Source of the DNA: Amycolatopsis pretoriensis | GTDB taxonomy: Bacteria; Actinomycetota; Actinomycetes; Mycobacteriales; Pseudonocardiaceae | Length of the DNA: 64,000 bases | NCBI RefSeq assembly: GCF_900107925.1 | Contig: NZ_FNUJ01000002.1 | Coordinates: forward strand, 1,116,001-1,180,000 | Direction: 5' to 3' | Shown here: positions 1-7,324 of the stretch, piece by piece | Layout: each line of letters begins with the position of its first letter | How positions within the stretch are numbered: position 1 is the stretch's first letter | Program-made: the position numbers and the translations under genes | The notes under the pieces: generated by a model | Told to the model about the DNA's origin: nothing | Database searches by the model: none | The model's input: only the letters and a program-made list of their open reading frames with translations

Positions 1-215
1 ACCGGCTCGACCGCCACCGGCCGCGCGGTCGCGCTGGCGGCCGCGGCGGCCAACGGCGTCGTCGCCGGCGTGCTCGCCGCGACAGGCCATACGTGCATGG
101 CCGGGTCGCGGCGAAGCTCAAGGCCGGGACGGTGTGGATCAACGCGTACCGGGTGGTGGCACCGTCGGTGCCGTTCGGCGGGGTGAAGAACTCGGGGCGG
201 TGTGGGTGGAGCTGA
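1..215 (+). pseudogene. Aldehyde dehydrogenase remnant (left edge, internally deleted)
   Basis: Two pieces of an aldehyde dehydrogenase are joined out of frame. Frame 1 from base 1 reads TGSTATGRAVALAAA and then ATGHTCMAGSR, which are the NAD-binding/catalytic-Cys region of the family. At about base 102 a different frame takes over and reads RVAAKLKAGTVWINAYR and VPFGGVKNSGR, the C-terminal oligomerisation region, ending at TGA 213-215. About 150 residues that normally separate these motifs are missing and the final tail is truncated. The gene also runs off the left edge, so the N-terminal state is unknown. It is most simply a decayed gene with an internal deletion. The pieces themselves are clear; the deletion history is inferred. 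Confidence 0.75.
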
Positions 216-249
216 CCGGCGGCACGCGGGACCCGTTTACCCTTGGCTG

Positions 250-866
250 ATGCCGGACGCGCTCATCATGGACCTCTTCGGGGTCTTCACCCGGTTCGAC
301 AACGGCTTGGTGCCCGCTCGGCTCGCGAAGCACTGCGCGGACCCCGACGCCGCCGCCGGGGACCTCGCGGGGCTGATGGCGCGGCGCGAGGTCATCACCG
401 GGCGCGTCACGCTGGCGGACCTCCACGAACGGATCGTGGCCGAGCACGGCTACGCCCGGCCTTACGCGGATTTCGAAGAGGCGTGGCTGACGCCCTACTC
501 CGACCCGATGCCGGGCATGGCCGAGCTGGTCGCGCCGCTCGCCACGCGATACCGGCTGGTGCTGCTGTCCAATGTGGATGCCTACTACTGGCGGGTCGTC
601 CGGGCGATGCAACCGGAGCTGGGCCTGTTCGACGACGTGCTGCTCTCCTGCGACCTCGGCCTGGCCAAACCCGACCCGGAGATCTTCCGCCGGGCCGGCG
701 AGGCGGCCGGGGCGCCACCGCCTCGATGCCTGTTCGTCGACGACACCCGGTGAACGTCGACGCGGCGGCCGCGCTGGGGTTCCGCACGCACTGGTTCCGG
801 GACGTCACCGGCTTCCGCCTGGCGCTCATCGACGAAGGATTTCCCTCTCCCCATTCAAATTTATAG
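250..866 (+). pseudogene. HAD-superfamily hydrolase, frameshifted near 750
   Basis: Starts at ATG 250 (MPDALIMDLFGV) and shows HAD motifs in order: motif I DLFGVF near residue 8, motif II LLSNVDA, the motif III Lys in LAKPDPEIF, and motif IV FVDDTR. The frame then meets TGA at 751-753. The expected continuation NVDAAAALGFRTHWFRDV is present at once in the next frame and runs to the stop at 866. A single-base loss at about 750 therefore splits an otherwise complete haloacid-dehalogenase/epoxide-hydrolase-type gene of about 205 aa. No slippery heptamer is seen, so programmed frameshifting is unlikely. It could be a true mutation or an assembly error. The first 168 residues still contain all four HAD motifs, so residual activity cannot be excluded. 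Confidence 0.75.
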
Positions 867-945
867 CCGACCCCGGGACTTGTGGCAAGACCCCGGTGCG
901 GGTCCACAATTCGGGCTCACCATTTTCTGCCGAGGGGATTCCGTC

Positions 946-2151
946 ATGCGTGTGCTGCTGTCCACGATCGGCTCGCGGGGCGAGGTGCAGCCGGTGCTGG
1001 CGCTGGCCTCGGAGCTGAGAGCGCTCGGGCAGGACGTCCGCCTGTGCGTGCCGCCCGACTTCCGGGACTGGCTCGACGAGCTGGGCTTCGACGTCGTGCC
1101 GATCGGCCCCGAACTGCGCGCGACCGGGTCTTCGCACCACGGCAAGCCGACACCCGAACAGATCCGGAAGTCCACTGAGGACACGGTCACGACCCAGTTC
1201 GAGACGATCTCCGTGGCCGCCGAGGGCTGTGACGTCCTCGTCGCCGGCGGTGCCCTGCAGTTCGCGACGCGTTCGATCGCGCAGCGGTCGGGCGCCGCCT
1301 ACGTCTACGCGAGCTTCTGCCCCATCACCTTGCCGTCCGACCTCCACGCGCCGCCGCCGATGCCGTGGCGGTCACCCGGGGAAAAGGAAAACCGCGCCCT
1401 CTGGGCCGAAGACGCGCAGCGCTGGAACAGTTTCTTCGGCGGCAAGGTCAACGAATTCCGGGCGGCCGCCGGCCAGGCTCCGGTCGACGACCTGCCGGGC
1501 CACGTGTTCGGCGACCGGCCGTGGCTCGCCGCCGACGCCGCGCTGGCGCCGTGGCCCGAGCCGGGCGACCCGCGGATCGTCCAGACGGGGGCCTGGATCT
1601 GGCCGGACGAGCGGCCGCTGCCGGACGAGCTGCGGGAGTTCCTCGACGCGGGCGAGCCGCCGGTGTACTTCGGGTTCGGCAGCATGCGCGCGCCGGGCGC
1701 GGTCGCCGAGGCCGCGCTCGCGGCGGCCCGGGCGCACGGCCGCCAGGCGGTCGTCGCCCGCGGGTGGGCGGACCTCGTCGCCGCCGACGCGCCGGACTGC
1801 CTCGGCGTCGGCGAGGTCAACCAGCAGGCGCTGTTCAAGCGCGTGGCCGCGGTCGTCCACCACGGCGGCGCGGGCACGACGACGGCGGCCGCCCGCGCGG
1901 GCGCGCCCCAGGTGGTCGTGCCGCAGATGTACGACCAGCACTACTTCGCCGGCCGGATCCGGTCGCTCGGCCTCGGCGCGGCGACCGACCCGGGCGTACC
2001 GACCGTGTCGTCGCTGACTTCGGCGCTCGAAGTGGCGTTGCGACCCGAGGTGGCTTCGCGGGCGAAGGCGTTCTCGGGCCGGGTGCGCGGGGACGGCGCG
2101 AGCGTCGCGGCTCGCCACCTGCTGACGACGGTGCCGCTCGCGTCCGCCTGA
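946..2151 (+). CDS. GT1-family glycosyltransferase (MGT/Gtf type)
   Basis: A 401-aa protein starting MRVLLSTIGSRGEVQPVLAL, the typical N-terminus of actinomycete GT1 enzymes that glycosylate natural products, macrolides or sterols with NDP-sugars. The C-terminal half carries VVHHGGAGTTTAAARAG (about residues 303-319) followed by PQMYDQHYFA, the donor-binding signature. Length matches the vancomycin-type Gtf and macrolide glycosyltransferase families. An upstream in-frame ATG region at 880 lacks family similarity, while ATG 946 follows GAGGGG at 932-937. No aglycone or sugar-biosynthesis genes lie beside it, so the acceptor is unknown; detoxification or self-resistance is possible. It probably acts in the cytosol. 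Confidence 0.9.
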   Translation: MRVLLSTIGSRGEVQPVLALASELRALGQDVRLCVPPDFRDWLDELGFDVVPIGPELRATGSSHHGKPTPEQIRKSTEDTVTTQFETISVAAEGCDVLVAGGALQFATRSIAQRSGAAYVYASFCPITLPSDLHAPPPMPWRSPGEKENRALWAEDAQRWNSFFGGKVNEFRAAAGQAPVDDLPGHVFGDRPWLAADAALAPWPEPGDPRIVQTGAWIWPDERPLPDELREFLDAGEPPVYFGFGSMRAPGAVAEAALAAARAHGRQAVVARGWADLVAADAPDCLGVGEVNQQALFKRVAAVVHHGGAGTTTAAARAGAPQVVVPQMYDQHYFAGRIRSLGLGAATDPGVPTVSSLTSALEVALRPEVASRAKAFSGRVRGDGASVAARHLLTTVPLASA

Positions 2152-2216
2152 GTTGTCGGTTTCCCGGGGTGCCGTTCGTCGGTGGGGTGACCAGCACCCC
2201 GGGAAAGGACTTCCGC

Positions 2217-2510
2217 ATGACCGTGATCATCGCCGGACCGGTGTACGTCGAGCCGGCCGACCGCGACCGGTTCGTCGCCGGCCACCGGATCGTCGTCGAA
2301 GAGGCCCGGCGGCACCCGGGCTGCCTCGACGTGTCGATCTCACCCGACCCGGTCGAGCCGGGCCGGGTGAACATCTTCGAGTACTGGGAGTCGGCGGAGG
2401 TGCTCGACGCGTGGCGCGCGAAGGCGCCACGGCCGCAGGTGCGGCTGCCGTTCGAGGACGGCGGGGTCCGCAAGCACGTCGTCGCGCGGACGAGCGGCCC
2501 GTTCGACTAG
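2217..2510 (+). CDS. Antibiotic biosynthesis monooxygenase (ABM) domain protein
   Basis: A 97-aa protein (MTVIIAGPVYVEPADRDRFV) with the ABM dimeric alpha-beta-barrel pattern: an N-terminal strand, a helix with EEARRHPGCLDVSISPD, a strand NIFEYWES, and a final helix. ABM proteins include cofactor-free monooxygenases that oxidise polyketide anthrones, and stress-associated YgiN/LsrG-like members; the substrate here cannot be told. GGGAAAGGA at 2201-2209 is a strong ribosome site for ATG 2217, which favours it over the long open frame upstream. The 3' end overlaps by 4 nt the convergent gene that ends at 2507. Confidence 0.87.
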   Translation: MTVIIAGPVYVEPADRDRFVAGHRIVVEEARRHPGCLDVSISPDPVEPGRVNIFEYWESAEVLDAWRAKAPRPQVRLPFEDGGVRKHVVARTSGPFD

Positions 2511-2833
2511 GTGAGCGCGTAGAAGTCTTCGAGCACGGCACGGGCCTCGTCGGTGTCGGGAACCGCGGCGTCCCACCGGACTTCCCCAGCCTCGGCAGCG
2601 ATGTCGAAGCCGAAGAACGGGCAGCACGCCTTCTCACGGGCGGCGAGGTCACGGACCCAGTCCTCGACGCCCAGGTCCGCGCGGAACCGGAACCGGATGC
2701 CGATCTCGGTCCGCTCCCGCGCGACGAGCGCCTCGGCGAACAGCCGGCGGTACTCGGCCAGCCGTTCTTCGGGCGTGTCGCGGGCGTTCGACATGTCGCA
2801 GGCGATCGGGGTCGACGCGGGCGGGATCTGCAT
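2507..2833 (-). CDS. Small CCPFF-motif protein, MerR-controlled
   Basis: A 108-aa cytosolic protein of unknown biochemistry. The centre reads REKACCPFFGFDI, a vicinal Cys pair that could bind a thiophilic metal or act in redox. A charged helix precedes it (RLAEYRRLFAEALVARERTE) and an acidic C-terminus follows. The gene is divergent from a Cys-rich MerR regulator. A MerR-type promoter with a 20-bp spacer lies directly upstream, and AAGGAGG precedes the ATG. Small proteins with this motif are common next to MerR genes in actinobacteria. The metal or thiol role is inferred from this context only. Confidence 0.8.
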   Translation of the reverse strand: MQIPPASTPIACDMSNARDTPEERLAEYRRLFAEALVARERTEIGIRFRFRADLGVEDWVRDLAAREKACCPFFGFDIAAEAGEVRWDAAVPDTDEARAVLEDFYALT

Positions 2834-2862
2834 GACGGCCTCCTTGTGGTCTCGGAGAGCCG

Positions 2863-2894
2863 ACCCTAGAGTCTGGACTCGACTCCAGAGTCAA
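2863..2894 (-). promoter_or_regulatory. MerR-type promoter/operator for the CCPFF gene
   Basis: Reading the minus strand, TTGACT (2894-2889) and TAGGGT (2868-2863) are separated by exactly 20 bp, the stretched spacing of MerR-activated promoters. The spacer region holds a 24-bp inverted repeat at 2869-2892 whose 12-base halves match at 10 of 12 positions, centred on 2880/2881. The start codon of the minus-strand gene is 30 nt downstream and merR begins at 2907 in the opposite direction, so one operator could serve both genes. Confidence 0.72.
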
Positions 2895-2906
2895 GGGAGA
2901 ACCGGT

Positions 2907-3278
2907 ATGAAGATCGGCGAGGTCGCCCGCGAGGCGGGGGTCAGCGTGGACACGGTCCGCTTCTACGAGCGCCGCGGTGTGCTGCCCGCCGCGGCGCGCC
3001 GCCCGTCGGGCTACCGGGAGTTCCCGGCATCGGCGGCCGACCGGATCCGCTCGGCGAAGTCGTTGCAGGACTTGGGTTTCACGCTCGACGAGGTCGTCGA
3101 CGCGATGCACGCGCACGACACGGGCGACGCGACGTGCGAGACGGAACGCTGGCGCCTGGAGGCGGTCGTGGCGCGGCTGGACGAGCGGATCGCCCGGCTG
3201 CAACGGGTCCGGCGCAACGCGGCGGACTGCCTCGAAGACTGCCGGGCGGGCTGCTGCCGCCTGGTCGGCGACGCGTGA
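2907..3278 (+). CDS. MerR-family transcriptional regulator
   Basis: A 123-aa regulator with the MerR winged helix at the N-terminus (MKIGEVAREAGVSVDTVRFYERRGVLP; recognition helix at about residues 11-25), then a dimerisation helix and a C-terminal tail with Cys at about 79 (DATCETE) plus the cluster CLEDCRAGCC near residues 108-117. This layout resembles metal-sensing MerR proteins (ZntR/CadR/mercury branch), where such Cys residues bind the metal. ATG 2907 follows AGGGAGA at 2894-2900. An upstream in-frame start would run through the promoter and the opposite gene. The effector is inferred to be a metal or thiol-reactive agent. Confidence 0.93.
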   Translation: MKIGEVAREAGVSVDTVRFYERRGVLPAAARRPSGYREFPASAADRIRSAKSLQDLGFTLDEVVDAMHAHDTGDATCETERWRLEAVVARLDERIARLQRVRRNAADCLEDCRAGCCRLVGDA

Positions 3279-3279
3279 C

Positions 3280-3765
3280 TCAGCGCAGGTCCAGCCACAT
3301 GATGCGCAGGCCGACGTCGCCGTGGTCCGGGTGGCGGAACGCGCCCGGCGCCGTGCCGAGCGTGCCGAACCCGAGGCTTTCGTACAGCCGGATCGCCGCG
3401 GTGTTCACCTCGACGACGGCGTTGAACTGGATGGCCGCGAACCCGCTCCGCCGCGCCCAGGCGACCAGATCGGTGGCGAGCGCGCGGCCGACCCCCGTGC
3501 CGCGCGCCTCCTTGGCGACCATCAGGCTGCCGGACGCGACGTGGCTCCCGGGTCCCGGCCGGTTGGCGTACATGTTCGCGGAACCCGTCACCCGCTCCCC
3601 CTCGACGGCGACGACCACCCGGGCCGGCGGTTCCAGCAGCCAGAGCCGCCGGGCCTCGGGTTCGGTCAGGGCGGGGTCGTAGGCGAAGGTCCGCTGCTCG
3701 GTGACGACGTCGTGGACGATCGGCCAGATGCCCGGCCAGTCGCCGTCACGGGCCTCGCGGATCAC
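3280..3765 (-). CDS. GNAT-family N-acetyltransferase
   Basis: A 161-aa single-domain GNAT protein. The acetyl-CoA pyrophosphate-binding motif A is visible as VAKEARGTGVGRALATDLVAWA (Q/RxxGxG/A region, near residues 83-104), followed by the motif B segment NTAAIRLYESLGF. MIREARDGDWPGI is a typical GNAT opening. Similar proteins include phosphinothricin/methionine-sulfoximine and protein acetyltransferases; the substrate is not determinable. The ATG overlaps the stop of the upstream sirtuin gene by 4 nt (ATGA), so an acetyltransferase and a deacetylase are translationally coupled, which suggests a reversible protein-acetylation pair. Confidence 0.92.
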   Translation of the reverse strand: MIREARDGDWPGIWPIVHDVVTEQRTFAYDPALTEPEARRLWLLEPPARVVVAVEGERVTGSANMYANRPGPGSHVASGSLMVAKEARGTGVGRALATDLVAWARRSGFAAIQFNAVVEVNTAAIRLYESLGFGTLGTAPGAFRHPDHGDVGLRIMWLDLR

Positions 3766-4499
3766 GCGCGGACCGCCGCGCAGAGTTCCGGGACGACCGT
3801 CTCGATGTCGTCACGCAGCACGAAGTCGGCGTCCTCGTCGTACGGCGTGGGCTGGCGGTTGACGATGACGAACGTCGCCCTCGACCGCACGGCGACGGTG
3901 CACAGGGACGCGGCCGGCTCCACCTGCAGCGAGCTCCCGACGGCCAGGAAGACCTCACTCGCCGCGGCGACGTTCCGCGCGCGATCGAGGACCTCGCTGT
4001 CCAGCTTCTGTCCGAAGAGGACGATGTCGGGCTGCAGGATGCCCGCGCAGTGCGGGCAATGCGGATCGTCGTCGTCGCGCTCCAGGACTTCGGTGGTCGG
4101 GAACCGGGCCGCACAGCCGGTGCAGCGCGTGGTGTGCATGCTGCCGTGCAGTTCGAGGACCTTGCGCGCGGCGAGACCGGCTTTCTGGTGCAGGCCATCG
4201 ACGTTCTGGGTGAGCACGCGCACGGCGGAACCGTCGCCATCCAGCTCGGCGAGGGCGCGATGGGCGGCGTTCGGCTCGGCGCGCCAGGCGGCGTGACCGC
4301 GGTAGCTGCGCCAGAACGCCCGGCGCGTTTCGGCGTGGGCCATGAAGTTGTCGAGGGTGAAGGCGTCGACGGCACTCGGCTCGCGCGTCCAGACGCCGTC
4401 GGGGCCGCGGTAGTCGGGGATGCCGGAGGCGGTGGAGATCCCGGCCCCGGTGAGCACGCCGACGAGCCGGGCACCACGGATCCGGTCGGTGAGCTTCAT
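3762..4499 (-). CDS. Sir2-family NAD-dependent protein deacetylase
   Basis: A 245-aa sirtuin. Motifs in order are GAGISTASGIPDYRG (NAD-binding loop, residues about 18-32), TQNVDGLHQKAG, the catalytic His in ELHGSMHTTRC, two zinc Cys pairs (CTGC and CPHC), and GSSLQVEPAA. It removes acyl groups from lysines, using NAD. ATG 4499 gives the canonical start MKLTDRIRGARLVG; the frame stays open to 4583, but those 28 residues are basic and unlike the family. No strong ribosome site precedes it. Genes 3762-4499 and 3280-3765 overlap by 4 nt and probably form one transcript. Confidence 0.95.
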   Translation of the reverse strand: MKLTDRIRGARLVGVLTGAGISTASGIPDYRGPDGVWTREPSAVDAFTLDNFMAHAETRRAFWRSYRGHAAWRAEPNAAHRALAELDGDGSAVRVLTQNVDGLHQKAGLAARKVLELHGSMHTTRCTGCAARFPTTEVLERDDDDPHCPHCAGILQPDIVLFGQKLDSEVLDRARNVAAASEVFLAVGSSLQVEPAASLCTVAVRSRATFVIVNRQPTPYDEDADFVLRDDIETVVPELCAAVRA

Positions 4500-4606
4500 G
4501 GACCGGAGGTTAACGACCGATCGGGCACTCCGACGAGCGGTTTTCCGGCCGATGTCACACCGGGCCCGCTTCCGGCGACTCACTGGGAAAGCCGAGGAGG
4601 AACTCT

Positions 4607-5446
4607 GTGAACGCGGTATCGGTCGGCGTGCTGACGGCGCTGGTCTCTCTGTCCGGAGTGCTGGTCAGCGTGCTCACCACCCGGCAGGCGAATCGCCGGC
4701 TCCGTCAGGAGCACGCCGATGAGGAAGCACGGTTGCGGCTGGATGCGGCGATGCGAGCCGGAGAATTGTTCTCGGCGAAAGACGACAATCCGGCCGATCC
4801 CGCCGCAGTGGTATCCGGTCTTCTCGCCCTCACGAAGCTGGACAACGCCGAACTCGCGGTCGCGCTTCTGGTCGATCTGTGGTCGGAAAAAGAACCGCAA
4901 GTGGCACCCGAGACGGCTGTGCTGGTCATCGATGCCGCCTTGCGGTCGACCGGCAACGCCCAGTTGGTCGCCGCAGAACTGCTGTGCCGCAACGCGCATC
5001 GGCTGAATTCCTGCCATTCGCTGCATTGGCCAAGCGCCGTGGACGGCGACTGGGACCCGGATTTCTGTCCCAAGACGAAACTTCTCTTGATCGACGCGCT
5101 CATCGGCATGACTCTCGCGCACCCGAGCACCGAGGACGCCTTGCGGTCCGTCGCGGTCCGCCTCTACGGCGTGTGGAGCCACGACAAGAATCCGCGCGTC
5201 CGGGGATGTGTCGGCCGGCTGATCGGCTCGGTGGTCCCGGCCCTGCGAAAGCTCGGATATCTCGACTTCATGCAGGGCAAGGAGACAGTGCTCCTGTGCG
5301 AGCTGGAAAAGGCCGCCGCGAGTGGGACTCACAACCCGGACGGCTATCTCGACCGCATGGTCGACGACCGGTGCAAGAAGCTGTGCTCGTGGGCACACGC
5401 CTGCGAACAAGTGGACCCGGCTTCCAGCCTGGCGACCGCCGTCTGA
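4607..5446 (+). CDS. Hypothetical membrane-anchored helical protein
   Basis: A 279-aa protein not assigned to a named family. Residues 4-24 (VSVGVLTALVSLSGVLVSVLT) form one N-terminal membrane segment, followed by a basic Arg/Gln-rich helix RQANRRLRQEHADEEARLRL, so most of the protein is predicted to be cytosolic. The rest looks all-helical with several Leu-rich repeats (ALLVDLW, AVLVIDAAL, LLLIDALIGM), perhaps a HEAT-like array, and seven or more Cys. GTG 4607 follows a perfect AGGAGG at 4595-4600. It stands alone between the divergent sirtuin gene and the convergent ferredoxin gene. Its job is unknown. Confidence 0.78.
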   Translation: MNAVSVGVLTALVSLSGVLVSVLTTRQANRRLRQEHADEEARLRLDAAMRAGELFSAKDDNPADPAAVVSGLLALTKLDNAELAVALLVDLWSEKEPQVAPETAVLVIDAALRSTGNAQLVAAELLCRNAHRLNSCHSLHWPSAVDGDWDPDFCPKTKLLLIDALIGMTLAHPSTEDALRSVAVRLYGVWSHDKNPRVRGCVGRLIGSVVPALRKLGYLDFMQGKETVLLCELEKAAASGTHNPDGYLDRMVDDRCKKLCSWAHACEQVDPASSLATAV

Positions 5447-5448
5447 AC

Positions 5449-5643
5449 TCAGTCCTTCCGCAACCGCAACGCCAACGCCGGACAAGCCGCCGCCGCTCGC
5501 CGGGCCTCCGCCACCAGCTCCGCCGGCACCGGGCCCGACGCCACCACCGGATACCCCCACTCGTCCAACCGGACGGCCTCCGGCAGCAGGTCCGCGCACA
5601 ACCCGTGCCCACGGCACCCGATCGGGTCCACTGTCACCCTCAC
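5449..5643 (-). CDS. Small ferredoxin (3Fe-4S type)
   Basis: A 64-aa electron carrier. VDPIGCRGHGLCADLLPEAVR and ACPALAL supply three Cys in the C-x5-C...C-P arrangement of actinobacterial 3Fe-4S ferredoxins. The GTG start at 5643 overlaps the stop of the NuoF-like gene (GTGA). It is the last gene of the five-gene redox operon 8522-5449 and is the likely cytosolic donor or acceptor for its FMN/Fe-S subunit. It lacks the fourth Cys of an [4Fe-4S] cluster at the usual place. Confidence 0.9.
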   Translation of the reverse strand: MRVTVDPIGCRGHGLCADLLPEAVRLDEWGYPVVASGPVPAELVAEARRAAAACPALALRLRKD

Positions 5644-6770
5644 GCGACACTCTCCAGGATCCGGCACCGGCCGCCGGCCGTGTGCGCGACGACGTCGGCC
5701 TCGAACACCCGCAACGCGCTCGACGCGAGGCGGGCCGCGCCGTCCGGGTGGGCGCACGCCCCGCGACCGCTCAGCAACGGCAACCTGCGGGCCAGCCGGT
5801 CCGTCGCGGGACCGCCGCGGAGCAGCTCCGCGAAGTCCGCCGCGATCGCCGGGAGGCCGAACATGCACGGCCCGCACTGCCGGGCCGACTCCGCCGCCAG
5901 GAACGCCAGCACCTTCGCCGTGTACTCGAGCCCGCACGCCCGCGCCGGCAGCGCGTACACCGCCGAGATTCCCGTGACGCCGGAGCGGAAGTCCGACGTC
6001 CACGTCCCGCCGTAGCCGCCGACGAGCACCGCCCGCACCGGCTCGGCCTCGCCGCCCGCCGCGGCCAGCACCGCCGACAGCGACACGCCCGGCGCCACCT
6101 CGACCACTCCCGGCCGCCGGACCGCGCCGGTCACCGTGACCAGGTCGGCCCGCGCCGCGCGGTAGTGCTGCGGGCCCTGGAGGATCACCAATGCCAGCTG
6201 CGCCAACGTGTCCACGTTGTCCACGAGCGTCGGCCGGCCGCGCACCCCGCGTTCGTCGGGGCGCGGCGACTTGCCGAGCGGCCGCGCGTCCCCCGACGTC
6301 AGGTGGTGGACCAGCGCGCTCTCCTCGCTGGCGACGTACCGGCGCGGGATCTCCTCGACGCGCACCGGGACCCGGTCGTCGCGTTCGGCGAGTGCCGCCC
6401 GAACGCTTGACCGCACCGGACTTCCCTGGTGTACACAAAGGATGGTCTCCGTGGCGCCGGTGGCGTGCGCGGCGAGCTGCAGGCCGTCCAGCACCAGGTG
6501 CGGCGACAACGTGAGCAGCGCGGCGTCCTTGTGGCTGAGCGGGTCGCCTTCGCACCCGTTCGCGACGACGATCGAACGCGGTTCGCGGGCGGCCCGCAGC
6601 TTGCGCGCGGTCGGGAAGCCCGCGCCGCCGCGGCCGCGCAGGTCCGCCGCGGCGACGGCTTCGATCAGCCGGTCGCGGCCGTCCTCGCCGTGGTAGGCGA
6701 CCCACGGCACGACGCCGTTGCGGCGCCGGTGACCGGCCAGGTCGAGGCGGTGGGGCGGGAGGATGGTCAT
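5640..6770 (-). CDS. NuoF-like FMN / SLBB / 4Fe-4S oxidoreductase subunit
   Basis: A 376-aa protein related to the 51-kDa subunit of complex I. Visible are the FMN/NAD site ADLRGRGGAGFPTARKL (about residues 43-59), NGCEGDPLSHKDAALL, an SLBB segment (VTVTGAVRRPGVVEV) and the Fe-S ligands in SARQCGPCMFG with a further Cys in GRGACAHPDG. It lacks the long N- and C-terminal extensions of true NuoF, and no other nuo genes are present. It sits between the haem-b membrane protein (4-nt overlap upstream) and the ferredoxin (4-nt overlap downstream). It probably moves electrons between NAD(P)H or ferredoxin and the membrane haem protein; direction is inferred. Confidence 0.93.
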   Translation of the reverse strand: MTILPPHRLDLAGHRRRNGVVPWVAYHGEDGRDRLIEAVAAADLRGRGGAGFPTARKLRAAREPRSIVVANGCEGDPLSHKDAALLTLSPHLVLDGLQLAAHATGATETILCVHQGSPVRSSVRAALAERDDRVPVRVEEIPRRYVASEESALVHHLTSGDARPLGKSPRPDERGVRGRPTLVDNVDTLAQLALVILQGPQHYRAARADLVTVTGAVRRPGVVEVAPGVSLSAVLAAAGGEAEPVRAVLVGGYGGTWTSDFRSGVTGISAVYALPARACGLEYTAKVLAFLAAESARQCGPCMFGLPAIAADFAELLRGGPATDRLARRLPLLSGRGACAHPDGAARLASSALRVFEADVVAHTAGGRCRILESVA

Positions 6771-7324
6771 CGGGTGCCTCCGAGCGGCGAGAGCTTGCGG
6801 GTCGCGGTGTCGGCGTCGTGCCGGGTGGCGCGGTAGGCGACGGCGCCGAGCACGGCCAGCACGCACACCACGTCGAGCGCGACGATCCAGCCGTACGCGG
6901 CGTCGTCTTCGGCCATGCCGAAGCCGTGCGCCAGCGCGACGGGCCAGCAGAGGTAGGCCAGCCAGTGCACGGCGCGCCAGGCCCGCGCCGGGATGCGCGT
7001 GCGCAGCAGGCTGGTGACGACGATCGCGAGCAGCAGGTCGACGGCGACGGCGCCGAGGCCGACCCACACCGGCCGGTAGGCCGAGCCGAACGGGACGAGC
7101 ACGTCGAGCCAGCCCAGCGGGACGTAGCCGTCGAGGATCGCCGTCGCGATGTGCGCGACGAGGAATGCGACGCTGGTCAGCGCGAGGTTCCGGTGCACGG
7201 CGGCAACGGTGAAGCGCGGCCACGCCCGCGTCCCGAACCGGCCGGCGCCGAGCGCACCGAGGACGACGACGGCGGTGAAGAGGACGAGCGAGACGAGCCC
7301 GGTCGCGCGGCTGAAGTACCACAT
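6767..7324 (-). CDS. Ferric-reductase-like transmembrane haem-b protein
   Basis: A 185-aa integral membrane protein with five to six hydrophobic segments, opening MWYFSRATGLVSLVLFTAVV. Histidines spaced across helices (AAVHRNLALT, VAHIATAIL, RAVHWLAYLCWPVALAHGF) match the bis-His haem ligands of the ferric-reductase/MsrQ-like superfamily. It has no FAD/NAD cytosolic domain, which the adjacent NuoF-like gene could replace. The ATG overlaps the apbE stop by one base (TGATG) and its own stop overlaps the next start by 4 nt. Predicted role: carry electrons across the membrane to an external flavin protein. Confidence 0.9.
   Translation of the reverse strand: MWYFSRATGLVSLVLFTAVVVLGALGAGRFGTRAWPRFTVAAVHRNLALTSVAFLVAHIATAILDGYVPLGWLDVLVPFGSAYRPVWVGLGAVAVDLLLAIVVTSLLRTRIPARAWRAVHWLAYLCWPVALAHGFGMAEDDAAYGWIVALDVVCVLAVLGAVAYRATRHDADTATRKLSPLGGTR

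Noticed and set aside
740..760. Programmed -1 frameshift in the HAD gene
   Set aside because: No slippery heptamer or clear downstream structure at ACCCGGTGA, and HAD genes are not known to need one.
2154..2176. Possible PafBC motif TTGTCGGTT upstream of the ABM gene
   Set aside because: The last base of the first box differs and the -10 position reads TGCCGT; too weak compared with the copies at 45.3 kb and 33.8 kb.
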